Shown piece after piece: positions 50,151-59,726 of a stretch of 64,000 bases of DNA. Position numbers and translations under genes: made by a program. The notes under the pieces are model-generated. The model saw only the letters and a program-made list of their open reading frames with translations. It did not search any database and was not told the origin of the DNA. The stretch is taken from assembly GCF_000234665.1 (NCBI RefSeq), contig NC_018337.1:1186556-1250555 (forward strand), written 5' to 3'. Source of the DNA: Leishmania mexicana MHOM/GT/2001/U1103 (taxonomy: Eukaryota > Euglenozoa > Kinetoplastea > Trypanosomatida > Trypanosomatidae). Positions within the stretch are counted from its first letter, which is position 1. The number at the start of each line of letters is the position of its first letter.

Positions 50151-50960
50151 CAGACAAAGCAAAAAGGTCGCATGAAAATCTTGTTGGTGCCGCTTAGTGT
50201 TGCTGTACTTCACAGGGCTTATTTGTCTCTGTTCCCCCCTCCCCCCCCCCACCCAAGCCAGCCGTCGCCCACCTTTGTTGTGTGTATTTCCGCGTGTCTT
50301 TTTCTTTTCTGTGCTGCTTTGTCGTATGGCGCGTCTCGCTCCCCCATGTTGGCCGTGCATTTCTTCTGCTGTTGCGCTCGCTGCCGCCATCGGTCGGTCT
50401 GCACCACGCACGTGCCGCAGTTTCCACGCAGAGAAGGAGCACAGAACGCACGTAGCAGGAGGAGGAGGGGGGCAGTGACAAGAAGGCGCACAGGGAAAAG
50501 GGAGTGAGAAGCCGCGCGCACATGCACATGGACACACACACACACAAAGGAGTAAGAAGACGCAGTGAAGCGCGATGCGAAAGCATCTCAACCGACAGAG
50601 AACGTTTGTCGCTGGTGTGTGTAAGGTAAATCCGCGATGGTTCCCCCCCCTCCCAAGACAGCGCACCACTGCACATCATGGGGGGAGGCGTAGTGCTGCA
50701 CAGAGCAGTGTTCTATCCGCTCTACCTTCCTCTTCCCCTGTGTGCTATCGTCGCGCGAGGGGTGCTAGCCTTCGCAGAACGTGTGCGGGGGACCCACGCT
50801 CGTCCGGTTTTCTTCCTGCCCTGCGCAGGTCGCGTCATGGTTTCCGTTGCGCCTCGCTTCCTGCGCTCTCGCTCATGTCGACTATGATCTTTTTCTCTCT
50901 ACATGATCTTGCGCCTATCCGCGTGCCTGCCGACTTGTGCCTGCGTGCGAGCGCAGCAGG

Positions 50961-50990
50961 TTTTTTCTTTTTCATTTGGGCGTGTAGCAG
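50961..50990 (+). promoter_or_regulatory. Candidate spliced-leader acceptor for the REH2-like gene
   Basis: A pyrimidine tract (50961-50976, TTTTTTCTTTTTCATTT) is followed by AG at 50986-50987 and 50989-50990. This would give a 5' UTR of about 165 bases containing one upstream ATG. Confidence 0.45.
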
Positions 50991-51039
50991 TCTGCCCCTC
51001 TCGCACTTCCACTTCCGTTCTCCCGAGCGGCCTCGGTCC

Positions 51040-51111
51040 ATGTACTGGGACGGGTGGCAGGTGGGAAGGGAGCCGATCGAAGAGACGAAGTCGACTGTGG
51101 AGGAATCATAG
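51040..51111 (+). other. Upstream ORF (23 codons) before the helicase start
   Basis: The ATG at 51040 opens a 23-codon frame (MYWDGWQ...VEES) that ends 41 bases before the helicase ATG and in another frame. It would lie in the 5' UTR if the acceptor near 50987-50990 is used. Confidence 0.4.
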
Positions 51112-51152
51112 CGGCACGAAACAGCGTGCTGGGTTTCGTGCCGCAACTCAGC

Positions 51153-54100
51153 ATGCGCTGCGCTGGCCGCGCTCGCGCGGCGCTAGCGTCTCCCGCAGCC
51201 GCCTCATCGACAGTGAAGCTGGAACTTGTTTATGCCTTTCGCACACGGCCTGCATCAGCTCGTCCATCCTGTGCGGTGAGGGCAGGGCTGCCGCCGCTGC
51301 TTTTAAGCTGGAAAAGTGTCCTTGACAGCGCCTGCAGCTCCGTTGGAACGTGCAAGGGCCCTCTGCACACGTCCTTGCGACACTTCAGGAGTTGCACAAG
51401 CGCACCCGAAATCATCGAACCCGAGGAGATCGACCTCATCGGCGCGCAAGAGACGTGGACCTGCCCAGCGGAAGCTGCCGTCTCCAATGCGGAAGAAAAC
51501 TCAAGCACAGCAGCATCGACCCCAACACTCGCATGGACCGCGACTAACTCGCCGGCGCTGCCCTCCGTCTTTGCTGATGTCAAGGAACTGGACCCCTTCA
51601 CGCGAGCGCGGATGCTCGGCTTCGTGCGACGGCATCTCACTGCGGCTACGCAAGCACCCGACGGCAGCTGCTACGTCCCCAGTCCCGCGACCGCCGGCTT
51701 CCAGACCGAAGCGGTCTGTGGTGGAGAGCTGTTTCACGCCCGTCTGCAGCTTCCCGTGACCAGGACAGCTCGGCAGCTTGTCGAAGAGATGAGTGCGGCT
51801 GGCGGCTCGGGCGCACCCAGGGCACTGTGGGCACATGGGGTCTCCAGCACAGCGAAAGAGGCTGAGCTGCTAGCCGCCATGCACGCGGAGCAGATGGCGG
51901 ACCTGCTAGGGTATCACGTCTTCTCCCTCCCATCAAAGCAGCACAGGCACGCCGAGGCAGCACGCGCGGCAGGTCGCTACGCGTCCTCACCGGAGGATAA
52001 GGACAGTGGGCCTTCGACGGAGCAGCGCATGGCACAGTGGCCCCTGCCCTTGAGGCGCGTCCTGACCGACGAGGAGACGGAAGGCGGGGAATGGCAGCTT
52101 GTGAACACGGCGACCTCCCTGCGACACTACATCTCTAAGGAGCACACGTTGCTGTCGCCGTGCCTGTTGGATCCCAAGTCGCGACTCAGGATTGAGGCCC
52201 TGTTCGCGCGTGCCCCTCACAGCTGCCCCTCTTTTGCGCAACAGCTCAGGACTGAAAAGGTGCGTACGCTGACGGCGAGCAGCGCGGCGGACGGTGGCGA
52301 AGAGGCGATCGTGGCGCGACTCGTCTTGCCATCACAGGTGACGGGTATCACGAACTCTTCGATCGATCTCGTCGCCACCGGCAAGGCGATGGAACGGTCA
52401 ACGGCGGTGCTGCTGGCGTGCATGCACGCAGAGCTCCTGCTGGATGCCGTGGGCGTTGCTATTTTCGACGACGCGGTGACGCAGAAAGCGCACGCCATGG
52501 CGGCCTGGAGCCACGGACGCCCAGCCCCACTACCAGGCGCAAAGCCAAAGAATCCGTCGCACGTGCACCTGCCACAGCCGCTGAAGGAGCTTATTGTGGT
52601 GGCAACAGGAGAGGGTCGGTCTCGCACGTCGTCTCGCTCGGCTGAAGAGGACTGGTTTCATAGGCATAGCATTGTCACTGAGCAGAGTGGGAGCTTTGTA
52701 GAAACCGTTGTGGGCGAGTCCACCGCGGTGGAGGACGTCACTGTGTTTCTTCACACTCACGGTGCCATGCGGGCCGGCGCGCCGTTTCTGCAGGTGGCAA
52801 TCGGCTCTCGTGTAAAGTCCACAGTACTGCTGCCCTTGCCGGACCTCTACGGCATTCGCGGTGGCGTGGGGATCGCCTCGAACGCGCAGGATGCTGACAC
52901 CCTTGCTGCCATGCATGCGCTGGATGTGCTGTGCATGCTCGGTGTTCCGGTAAAGGCTGCGGCCGCGATGGACGCCGCGTGGAAGCGCGCTCGCCGTGAG
53001 CGCATTCCAGACGTGCCCTGCGAGTCGGCGGACGTCTCTGCGCCGAGCCCCCCGGCGCGCCGCTGCACCGCCAAGAAGTTAGCCACGCAAGTCGCTGTAG
53101 CCGCAGCAGTCTTGTCTGAGGAATTCGAGACCGTGGACGCAGTGCAAGCACGATCCTGCAACAACGCCAGCACATCCACGCCGCTGCGGCGCCGTGCGGT
53201 GAAGCGCGCACGACTGGCCTCGGACGCGTCTGCACCAGACGAGAGCATCCCGCAGACCAACGCAAACGACACGGCTGCCGCTGCCTCTTCGCCAAGCGTG
53301 GTCGTGGTTGCGAAATCGAAAGAGGCTGACGAGAAGCGTCTGGCTGCGGTGCGGGCGGTGGTGCCGAGGGAGTTCTGGGACATGCAGGCAGACAGTCCTG
53401 ACGGATACATTATGATTGCCTCTGGCGTGCCGGAGGGATCTGCGGTGGCTGCGTATGCAATTACGTCCCCGCGCAAGATGGACAAGTCGGCGAAGGGACG
53501 CGTGCTCGACTACTTGGCAACCGTGGGCCGTCGCCTCGACGATGTCACCGTCGTGCGGCAAGCCCTCAGCGAGGAGGAGACGGAGGGCCCACCGCGGCAC
53601 CGGTGTGCGCTGAAAGTGCCAGTGCCAGCCGTTTGCGGGGAAGCTCGTCTCGCGCTAGGCGAGGCCGACACAATCACTGACGCCGAAAACGCCGCCTGTA
53701 TGCATGCGGAGCTCATCCTGGACACACTCGGGGTCTGCCTCTACACCGACCCTGTGAAGCAGAAGCGGCACGCCGAGGCATGCGCGCAGTGGGGTCGCTG
53801 GGCGCCATCGACTCCTGGCGAAGAACAACCGAGCACCACGCCGTCTCCACCGCCGCTGCGCCGTGAGCACGCCAGCGCGCTACGCCGGGAGCGCCAGAAG
53901 GAGCTGAAGAAAAAGCAAGGCAGCCGTTTTGGTGCGTCACATAGAGCGGCAAAGACGGACGCATCCACGACAGAGGTAGCGGACGAGGCGGCGGTGGTGG
54001 ACGCTGAGGCATTTGACAATGTGATGGAATCGCAGCTCGACACCGTCAGCAAGAACCGTGTGCAGTACTACTTACGGTACGAAAACTTCAAAGCACCGTC

Positions 54101-57100
54101 GATCACCTTTACAACCAACATGGGGTACAGCGTGCTCCTGCATGTCGCCACCTGGTCTCTTCCGGTACCTGCCCGCTACAGTAGCGAGACGGAGGCACAG
54201 AAGTGTCTGGAGTACGCTGTCAAGGGTGCCGCCACTACCCGGAGAGATGCCGAGCTGCTGTCGTGGATGCATGCAGAGCGCACCCTGGACTTTCTCGGCA
54301 TCCCTCTCTTCCCCAACTTGCCAAAGCTGCAGGCGTATCACGCCCAACGTGCGCAAGTAGAGGGGAGGGTTGCCTCAGCTGTCGTCACCGGACCGACGGC
54401 GCCGCTGCCTCACCCCAGCGAAGTAGCTGTGAAACCACTGCGACTGCATATGAGCTTCTGTCGCGTTGACCTGACAATTCCGACACCACCGTGTCCGCCG
54501 ACGGACATGGAAGGCAACTCTTGCGTCCCCTCACATGTATGGGAAGCCTACGTGGAGGCGTGCACTGTCTACGTGCTTGCGAAGCAGATGGTTCTGAAGA
54601 ACAGCTTCTACGAGCAGCAGCGGGTGCCGCCGACAGGCGACGTCGTGATCGATGCCGCCCTCGCGGAGGCGGAGGCGAAGCCCGTGGATGCAGATGCCAG
54701 GCTGCGCTTCGCGGCGTACTGCATGACGACGCTCGGCAGGTTCACCTCACGGTACGACGCATATGTTGTCGGCCCAATCCATCACCGTCTCACCTACGCC
54801 ACAGTTCCACTCCCCGGCTTTGACTATCTGCTAGGGCGTGGCGTGGGGCCCAACAAGGTGGTGGCCAAGCGGCGAGCCGCCATGCACGCCTTGGCGATCC
54901 TGCGGCGTGTCGACGAGTCGTACGACGACACGTACCAGGTTGTCAAGAGCTTCATGCAGAGAGAGAATGCCGCGGGTAAGGTGAGAGGGGATGCCCAAGT
55001 GCATGCCGACGACGATTTTGACCTCGACACCTTCAGCTCCCTACCTCTTATCAACGCAGACGCCGAAAGCTCGCTGACAAGGAAAGAGCGGCGCCACCTC
55101 GACCGCTTCAGCTCTCTCTTCGTCAACCAGTCGGCGTGGTACTCGAAGAAACATTCTTTCACCTTGGACGGCAAAAAGCGCGCCGTTCGCATGTACACGG
55201 TGTGCTTCGATCTGCCGGCCCCGGAGGAGCGTCAGCTGGTGCGGTTGTTGCCTAGAGAAGAGAGCGAATCGGTGTGGAGGAAAAGGCCCTCAGCGGATAC
55301 GGTGAAGCTCGAGATAGAAAGCGTCGAGGGGACGTCGCCAGATGCGACTCGCGTGAAAACGGGCGCCATTTTTTCCGCATCTGTCTCCATCGTGGATGAG
55401 GATGGTCATACGCTGACAACCAGCTGCAGTGGTGGTGGGCGTGTGGACAACATGCTCAGCGCGTACGAAAAGCTGTTCACGATGATGGATGGAAAGCTTC
55501 CGGCAATGAAGTCGATCATCGAGGTGCTGAAGCAGAACCCGTACCTTGTACCGGAGCTGATCCCTTCGCTGACCATCCCTGATGCGGTGCGACAGCGAAT
55601 GCAGGCGTGCCTGCGTAACCAAAAAGGCTTGACCGGTGCGGTGACCTGTTCAGACGGAAAGGCATCGTCGTCAAGTCACAAACCTAACTTGGCTGGCAGC
55701 GATAAGGAGAAAATTGGCGATGCGGCCGGGAACAGCTCCGCCGTGGCGCAACAGGCCTCCTACAGCGAGGCGGAGGAGTCTGCTCGCCTTCTCGAACAAC
55801 TGCAGCGGCGCATCACAAACCCCGTATACCTGGAGAAGTTTGCTACCAGGCGTGCGGAGCTGAGCATTGCAGAGCACAAGCATGAAATTCTCGAGGCGAT
55901 CCGAAACAACCCCATCACCATCATCTGCGGCACGACTGGCTGCGGTAAGACGACGCAGGTGCCTCAGTACATCCTCGACGAAGAGACGCTCAGGGGTAAT
56001 GGAGGGCGCTGCTCCATCGTTGTCACGCAGCCACGGCGGCTCAGTGCCGTGTCGATTGCGCAGCGCGTCGCGGCGGAGCGTCTGGAGGCGCTAGAGGAGT
56101 CGACCGGGTACATGATCCGCTTCGACTCACGCAAGGGTCGCCACATCAACTTCGCCACGACAGGCCTTCTTCTCCGGCTGATGCAGTCAGACACGCTTCT
56201 TGGCAGCTACACCCACGTCATCATTGATGAAATTCACGAGCGGGACATGAACTCCGACTTCATCCTGATGCTGCTGCGACAGGTGCTCGAGAAGCGACGC
56301 GACATCCGCATCGTCCTGATGAGCGCGACCTTGCAAGCCGGTGACTTTCAGACGTACTTTGGCGGCGCCCCGCTCATTCAGGTGGAGGGACACATCTTTC
56401 CGGTCAAGGAGTTCTTCTTAGAGGACCTTGTTCCCTTCGCGCGCGAGCACAATTGCATGACGCCTCTGCTCAAGGAGGCAGCTGGCGTTCCGGGGAGTGG
56501 CGGAAACAGAGGCGATGCCTCAACGCCGCCAGAGATTGGCGGCGCGCGTGCCCCCGTCGTGGTGTCAAACGCGAACGACGTGACCGTCAGCACCCCTCGC
56601 CCACGCTACGGCTTTCTCGAGGCGTCGACGCCAATCGACTATCCTACCATTCAGTTCGCCATTGAGCAAGCGCTCCGCATGATCGACATCGCCGACTCCT
56701 CTATTCTCGTGTTCCTGCCCGGGTGGGAAGACATTCGCAAGGCGCGCGATGTGCTGGAGCGCAACACGTCGTTCTACGTACTGCCGCTGCACTCGGCCGT
56801 GTCGGCTGAGTCACAGCTGAAGTGTTTCTTGCCACCACCGCCCGGCAAGGTCAAGATTATCCTCTCCACAAACATCGCTGAAAGTGGCGTGACCATCGAC
56901 GACGTCGGTGTCGTGATCGACACCGGACGGATGAAGCAACTCGCGTACGCCACACGGATGCGCACGTTTCTTTCAAAAATCGACTCGCGGGGCTATGACG
57001 CGAACCGAGTCCAAGATGCTCCGGCTGTGACGTCGACGTCAGTGGTACCCGAGGATGCACAGGGCAAGTTCTCGCACTTGATGAGCATTTACGCGAGTCG

Positions 57101-58484
57101 CGCAAACTGCGTGCAACGCCGCGGTCGTGTCGGCCGCACGCGCCCTGGCCTTTGCATTCGTCTTTTTTCACGAGAGCACTTCCGCAATTTGCACGAGTTT
57201 CAAACGCCGGAGCTGCTGCGCACGCCGCTGGACAAAATCTGCCTTGCCATCTTGAGTCTGGAGGTCGGTTCCCCTCAGCAGTTCCTGAAGACAGCGATGG
57301 AGCCACCGCTCGAGACAGAGGTGGAAGGCGCCATGAAGCGACTGTACGACCTCGGCGCCACCGACGAAGACGGTCATCTCACTCCGCTAGGGCGCCGCCT
57401 GGCAAAGCTGCCCCTTGACCCGGCGGCTGGCAAGACAATTCTGCTCGGCGCCGTCTTCCGATGCCTCGACACCGCCCTCACAATAGCAGCCACAGCTGAA
57501 AACAGCGTCTTCTCTCGCTCGTTCGATGTGCGTGTCGCGTCGCGCCTCCACCGGGAGGACCTTTCGTGCAACACCCTCTCCGACATTCTCGCCTCCGTGA
57601 ACGGGTACAACTACTGGGTTTCCCTGCATCGCGGAGGGTCGAAGGGGCAAGCGGCGGGGCAGATCAAGGCACGGCATCTGAGCATTCCGGCGCTCATGCA
57701 GGCCACGCTGCTGAAGCAGCAGTACTGCAACCTGCTTGTGGACGACGGCTTCATTGGTGAAGAAGCGAGAGTGCTGCCGTCGACGAACAGCTCTCGCTTG
57801 AGGAGCGATGGCATAGTGTTTATCGAATCCTCCGAGCACTCGCGCAACTCGATGGATGTTGGTCTGTCGAAGTGTCTGCTCAGCGCCAGTGCGCTTCCCA
57901 AAGTCGCGATGGTTGCGGGACCACTCGTATTGCGCACCTTGTTTGAGAATTACATTCCGATGATGAGCGACAGTGTACTGAGGATGAGCGGACTGACCGA
58001 GGCGTCGAATCCGTTTGTGATCTACGGCGGGCTGATGAAAGTAGCAGAGAAGGAGACACTCATGGCGCATCATCTCACCTCCGTCTCCCTCTGGTCAGTG
58101 TTGTTGATGAGCACGCGTGCAACCCGGCTGGACTACGACCAGGAGCTCCAGCTCGGCATCGTGAGCAACTGGATCTTTTTCCGCTCGAGCTACGCCACGA
58201 TTGAGCTTGTGCGACGATTCAAGGCGCTGCTTGACCGCCGCCTTTCTCGCAAGTTTGACGATCCGGCAGACGCAGTCAACAATGCCCAGCTGGACGAACT
58301 GTGCGAGATTCTGCGGGAGCTTGCAAACATGCGCTATCACCCGAATCGTCTGCAGCCCCCGTCTGTGGTGTGGGGCGAGCAAGGGAAAATTATCTCTCCC
58401 GACAGCAACGCCGACGACGACGCGGTTGGCGCGACGAGCGAAACAGAAGTCGAAAGCTCCACGGAGAGCGACCTAGTAGAGTAA
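51153..58484 (+). CDS. REH2: Mitochondrial DEAH/RHA-type RNA helicase, REH2-like
   Basis: The ATG at 51153 gives 2443 aa (the frame is open to a GTG at 51054). The N-terminus MRCAGRARAALASPAAASS is a plausible mitochondrial import signal. About 1400 residues precede the helicase core and contain at least six modules with the phrase MHAE/MHA-x6-LG (near residues 243, 423, 586, 850, 1039 and 1243), each followed by a basic helix: degenerate dsRNA-binding-domain-like units. The core has Walker A GTTGCGKTT (1593-1601), DEIH (1692-1695), SAT (1724-1726), STNIAESGVTIDD and QRRGRVGRT (1988-1996), then HA2 and OB-type C-terminal regions. The acidic tail ends ESDLVE. REH2 in T. brucei (2167 aa) is the large RNA-editing helicase of gRNA-binding complexes; this one is longer. 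Confidence 0.82.
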   Translation: MRCAGRARAALASPAAASSTVKLELVYAFRTRPASARPSCAVRAGLPPLLLSWKSVLDSACSSVGTCKGPLHTSLRHFRSCTSAPEIIEPEEIDLIGAQETWTCPAEAAVSNAEENSSTAASTPTLAWTATNSPALPSVFADVKELDPFTRARMLGFVRRHLTAATQAPDGSCYVPSPATAGFQTEAVCGGELFHARLQLPVTRTARQLVEEMSAAGGSGAPRALWAHGVSSTAKEAELLAAMHAEQMADLLGYHVFSLPSKQHRHAEAARAAGRYASSPEDKDSGPSTEQRMAQWPLPLRRVLTDEETEGGEWQLVNTATSLRHYISKEHTLLSPCLLDPKSRLRIEALFARAPHSCPSFAQQLRTEKVRTLTASSAADGGEEAIVARLVLPSQVTGITNSSIDLVATGKAMERSTAVLLACMHAELLLDAVGVAIFDDAVTQKAHAMAAWSHGRPAPLPGAKPKNPSHVHLPQPLKELIVVATGEGRSRTSSRSAEEDWFHRHSIVTEQSGSFVETVVGESTAVEDVTVFLHTHGAMRAGAPFLQVAIGSRVKSTVLLPLPDLYGIRGGVGIASNAQDADTLAAMHALDVLCMLGVPVKAAAAMDAAWKRARRERIPDVPCESADVSAPSPPARRCTAKKLATQVAVAAAVLSEEFETVDAVQARSCNNASTSTPLRRRAVKRARLASDASAPDESIPQTNANDTAAAASSPSVVVVAKSKEADEKRLAAVRAVVPREFWDMQADSPDGYIMIASGVPEGSAVAAYAITSPRKMDKSAKGRVLDYLATVGRRLDDVTVVRQALSEEETEGPPRHRCALKVPVPAVCGEARLALGEADTITDAENAACMHAELILDTLGVCLYTDPVKQKRHAEACAQWGRWAPSTPGEEQPSTTPSPPPLRREHASALRRERQKELKKKQGSRFGASHRAAKTDASTTEVADEAAVVDAEAFDNVMESQLDTVSKNRVQYYLRYENFKAPSITFTTNMGYSVLLHVATWSLPVPARYSSETEAQKCLEYAVKGAATTRRDAELLSWMHAERTLDFLGIPLFPNLPKLQAYHAQRAQVEGRVASAVVTGPTAPLPHPSEVAVKPLRLHMSFCRVDLTIPTPPCPPTDMEGNSCVPSHVWEAYVEACTVYVLAKQMVLKNSFYEQQRVPPTGDVVIDAALAEAEAKPVDADARLRFAAYCMTTLGRFTSRYDAYVVGPIHHRLTYATVPLPGFDYLLGRGVGPNKVVAKRRAAMHALAILRRVDESYDDTYQVVKSFMQRENAAGKVRGDAQVHADDDFDLDTFSSLPLINADAESSLTRKERRHLDRFSSLFVNQSAWYSKKHSFTLDGKKRAVRMYTVCFDLPAPEERQLVRLLPREESESVWRKRPSADTVKLEIESVEGTSPDATRVKTGAIFSASVSIVDEDGHTLTTSCSGGGRVDNMLSAYEKLFTMMDGKLPAMKSIIEVLKQNPYLVPELIPSLTIPDAVRQRMQACLRNQKGLTGAVTCSDGKASSSSHKPNLAGSDKEKIGDAAGNSSAVAQQASYSEAEESARLLEQLQRRITNPVYLEKFATRRAELSIAEHKHEILEAIRNNPITIICGTTGCGKTTQVPQYILDEETLRGNGGRCSIVVTQPRRLSAVSIAQRVAAERLEALEESTGYMIRFDSRKGRHINFATTGLLLRLMQSDTLLGSYTHVIIDEIHERDMNSDFILMLLRQVLEKRRDIRIVLMSATLQAGDFQTYFGGAPLIQVEGHIFPVKEFFLEDLVPFAREHNCMTPLLKEAAGVPGSGGNRGDASTPPEIGGARAPVVVSNANDVTVSTPRPRYGFLEASTPIDYPTIQFAIEQALRMIDIADSSILVFLPGWEDIRKARDVLERNTSFYVLPLHSAVSAESQLKCFLPPPPGKVKIILSTNIAESGVTIDDVGVVIDTGRMKQLAYATRMRTFLSKIDSRGYDANRVQDAPAVTSTSVVPEDAQGKFSHLMSIYASRANCVQRRGRVGRTRPGLCIRLFSREHFRNLHEFQTPELLRTPLDKICLAILSLEVGSPQQFLKTAMEPPLETEVEGAMKRLYDLGATDEDGHLTPLGRRLAKLPLDPAAGKTILLGAVFRCLDTALTIAATAENSVFSRSFDVRVASRLHREDLSCNTLSDILASVNGYNYWVSLHRGGSKGQAAGQIKARHLSIPALMQATLLKQQYCNLLVDDGFIGEEARVLPSTNSSRLRSDGIVFIESSEHSRNSMDVGLSKCLLSASALPKVAMVAGPLVLRTLFENYIPMMSDSVLRMSGLTEASNPFVIYGGLMKVAEKETLMAHHLTSVSLWSVLLMSTRATRLDYDQELQLGIVSNWIFFRSSYATIELVRRFKALLDRRLSRKFDDPADAVNNAQLDELCEILRELANMRYHPNRLQPPSVVWGEQGKIISPDSNADDDAVGATSETEVESSTESDLVE

Positions 58485-59726
58485 CAGACGCGCACGCGGC
58501 GCAGGAGACTGGCGTTCAGTAGTCGGGAGGAGGGCAGAGAGTGACGGCGAGCGGCCTCACTGCTTCAGCTTTGCTCTTGCTCTGTTCTCATTTTCCCTTC
58601 GTCCGTCCTCTTGTTCGTTTGTATGCGCAAGTGCAACTCCACAGCCACGGCGAATCCGGCTTCACGGAGGTGCGCCATCAATGCCGCATCGCTTGTGTGG
58701 TCCTGCGGTCGTTTGCTCTCTACCTTTGCCTCTGCGGGAGCCTTGAGTGAAGGACGCATGCCAAAGGATGAAAGCAGGGTTTCGGCTGTTGCACCGGATG
58801 AGCACGGCTACCAGGTCATGCCGCCAGTATAAACGAAATCCCTTTCACCGCCGCCGCCTTCGAATGGCAGTTGTCATTCTTGTGTAAGAATTTGTGCTCT
58901 CCTCTACGGAGACCATATCCTGTTGGCTTTCTCGTGGGTGTGCTGCCGACGTTTGTGACGCGGTGTACAGCAACCCGCCTATCATGACAGGCGTTTTGGC
59001 TCAGTGGTTGGACTCTTTTCAGTGTTGGTTGGTCTCTCTCTCGTGTAGGAACTTTCTTCTTTTTTTGCTGTTACGTCGTGGCTGCTGACCTACTTGGGCC
59101 TGTGCGTGTCGCAGTGAGAGCGACTGTCGGTGACTCGCAGGTCCTGTGCGGTGTTGGGGAACGGAGAGGCTCTTTGGGTTGCTGTTTACGTTTGCTGGCC
59201 TGTTTCAGATGAGGAGACTCACACAAGCATATATAATATTAGATATATAATAGATATATATGGGCGGACTATGTGCACCCGCGTGCTGTGTGTCTCGTTT
59301 GACGCTCACCCCTTCCCCTTCCCCCTGTCGTAACAGAAACAGGATAGGTCGCACTCTCGCCGAGAGGCCCTTTTGGCATCATGTCCAGTGTACGGAGTCT
59401 CAAGTGCGCGCCAGTGTCTCTCTCGCCTGACTCAGGACTCAGGGAGGAGTACGGAGGCACTGCGGCAATGCCCCAAGGCTGCCCACTCGGATACGGTGTT
59501 GACGCTAATGGCTGCTCTGCTCCCCTCCGTTGAGATCTCCTGCGTCTCCGTATCACTATATTGCGTGCCCTTCGGGCAGGAAAAGCGGTTCCTCTTGAAC
59601 CGCACACGCGCGCGGCATCTTCACAAACGCTCTCACGTGAGCACGTGAGCCTGGCCTCACTAGCGGACATTCCCAGCTCGTGAGGCCTCTGACCCTCTTC
59701 GTGGGCTACAAGATGACTTTTCAGCA
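58485..59726. other. Intergenic upstream of the multipass membrane gene
   Basis: About 1.2 kb with an AT-rich patch (59228-59262). Short open frames only; nothing recognised as an RNA gene. Confidence 0.45.

Larger units (their letters stand above)
50151..51152. other. Intergenic upstream of the REH2-like helicase gene
   Basis: About 1 kb with C-runs (50237-50250, 50644-50654) and CA repeats (50532-50546). Contains a candidate trans-splice acceptor and a short upstream ORF, listed separately. Confidence 0.5.

Noticed and set aside
49695..50669. 324-codon minus-strand open frame
   Set aside because: It runs antisense through SIDER-like copy F and C/CA-rich flanks. Composition is repeat-derived and there is no domain. 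All supported genes are on the other strand.
59220..59265. AT-rich patch considered as a promoter or origin
   Set aside because: Only 45 bases long, with no known element nearby. Trypanosomatid pol II units lack such promoters inside the unit.
59560..59620. GTGCCCTTCGGGCAGG hairpin-like sequence considered as a tRNA or terminator
   Set aside because: One short hairpin only; no tRNA arms or A/B boxes identified and no T-run directly after.
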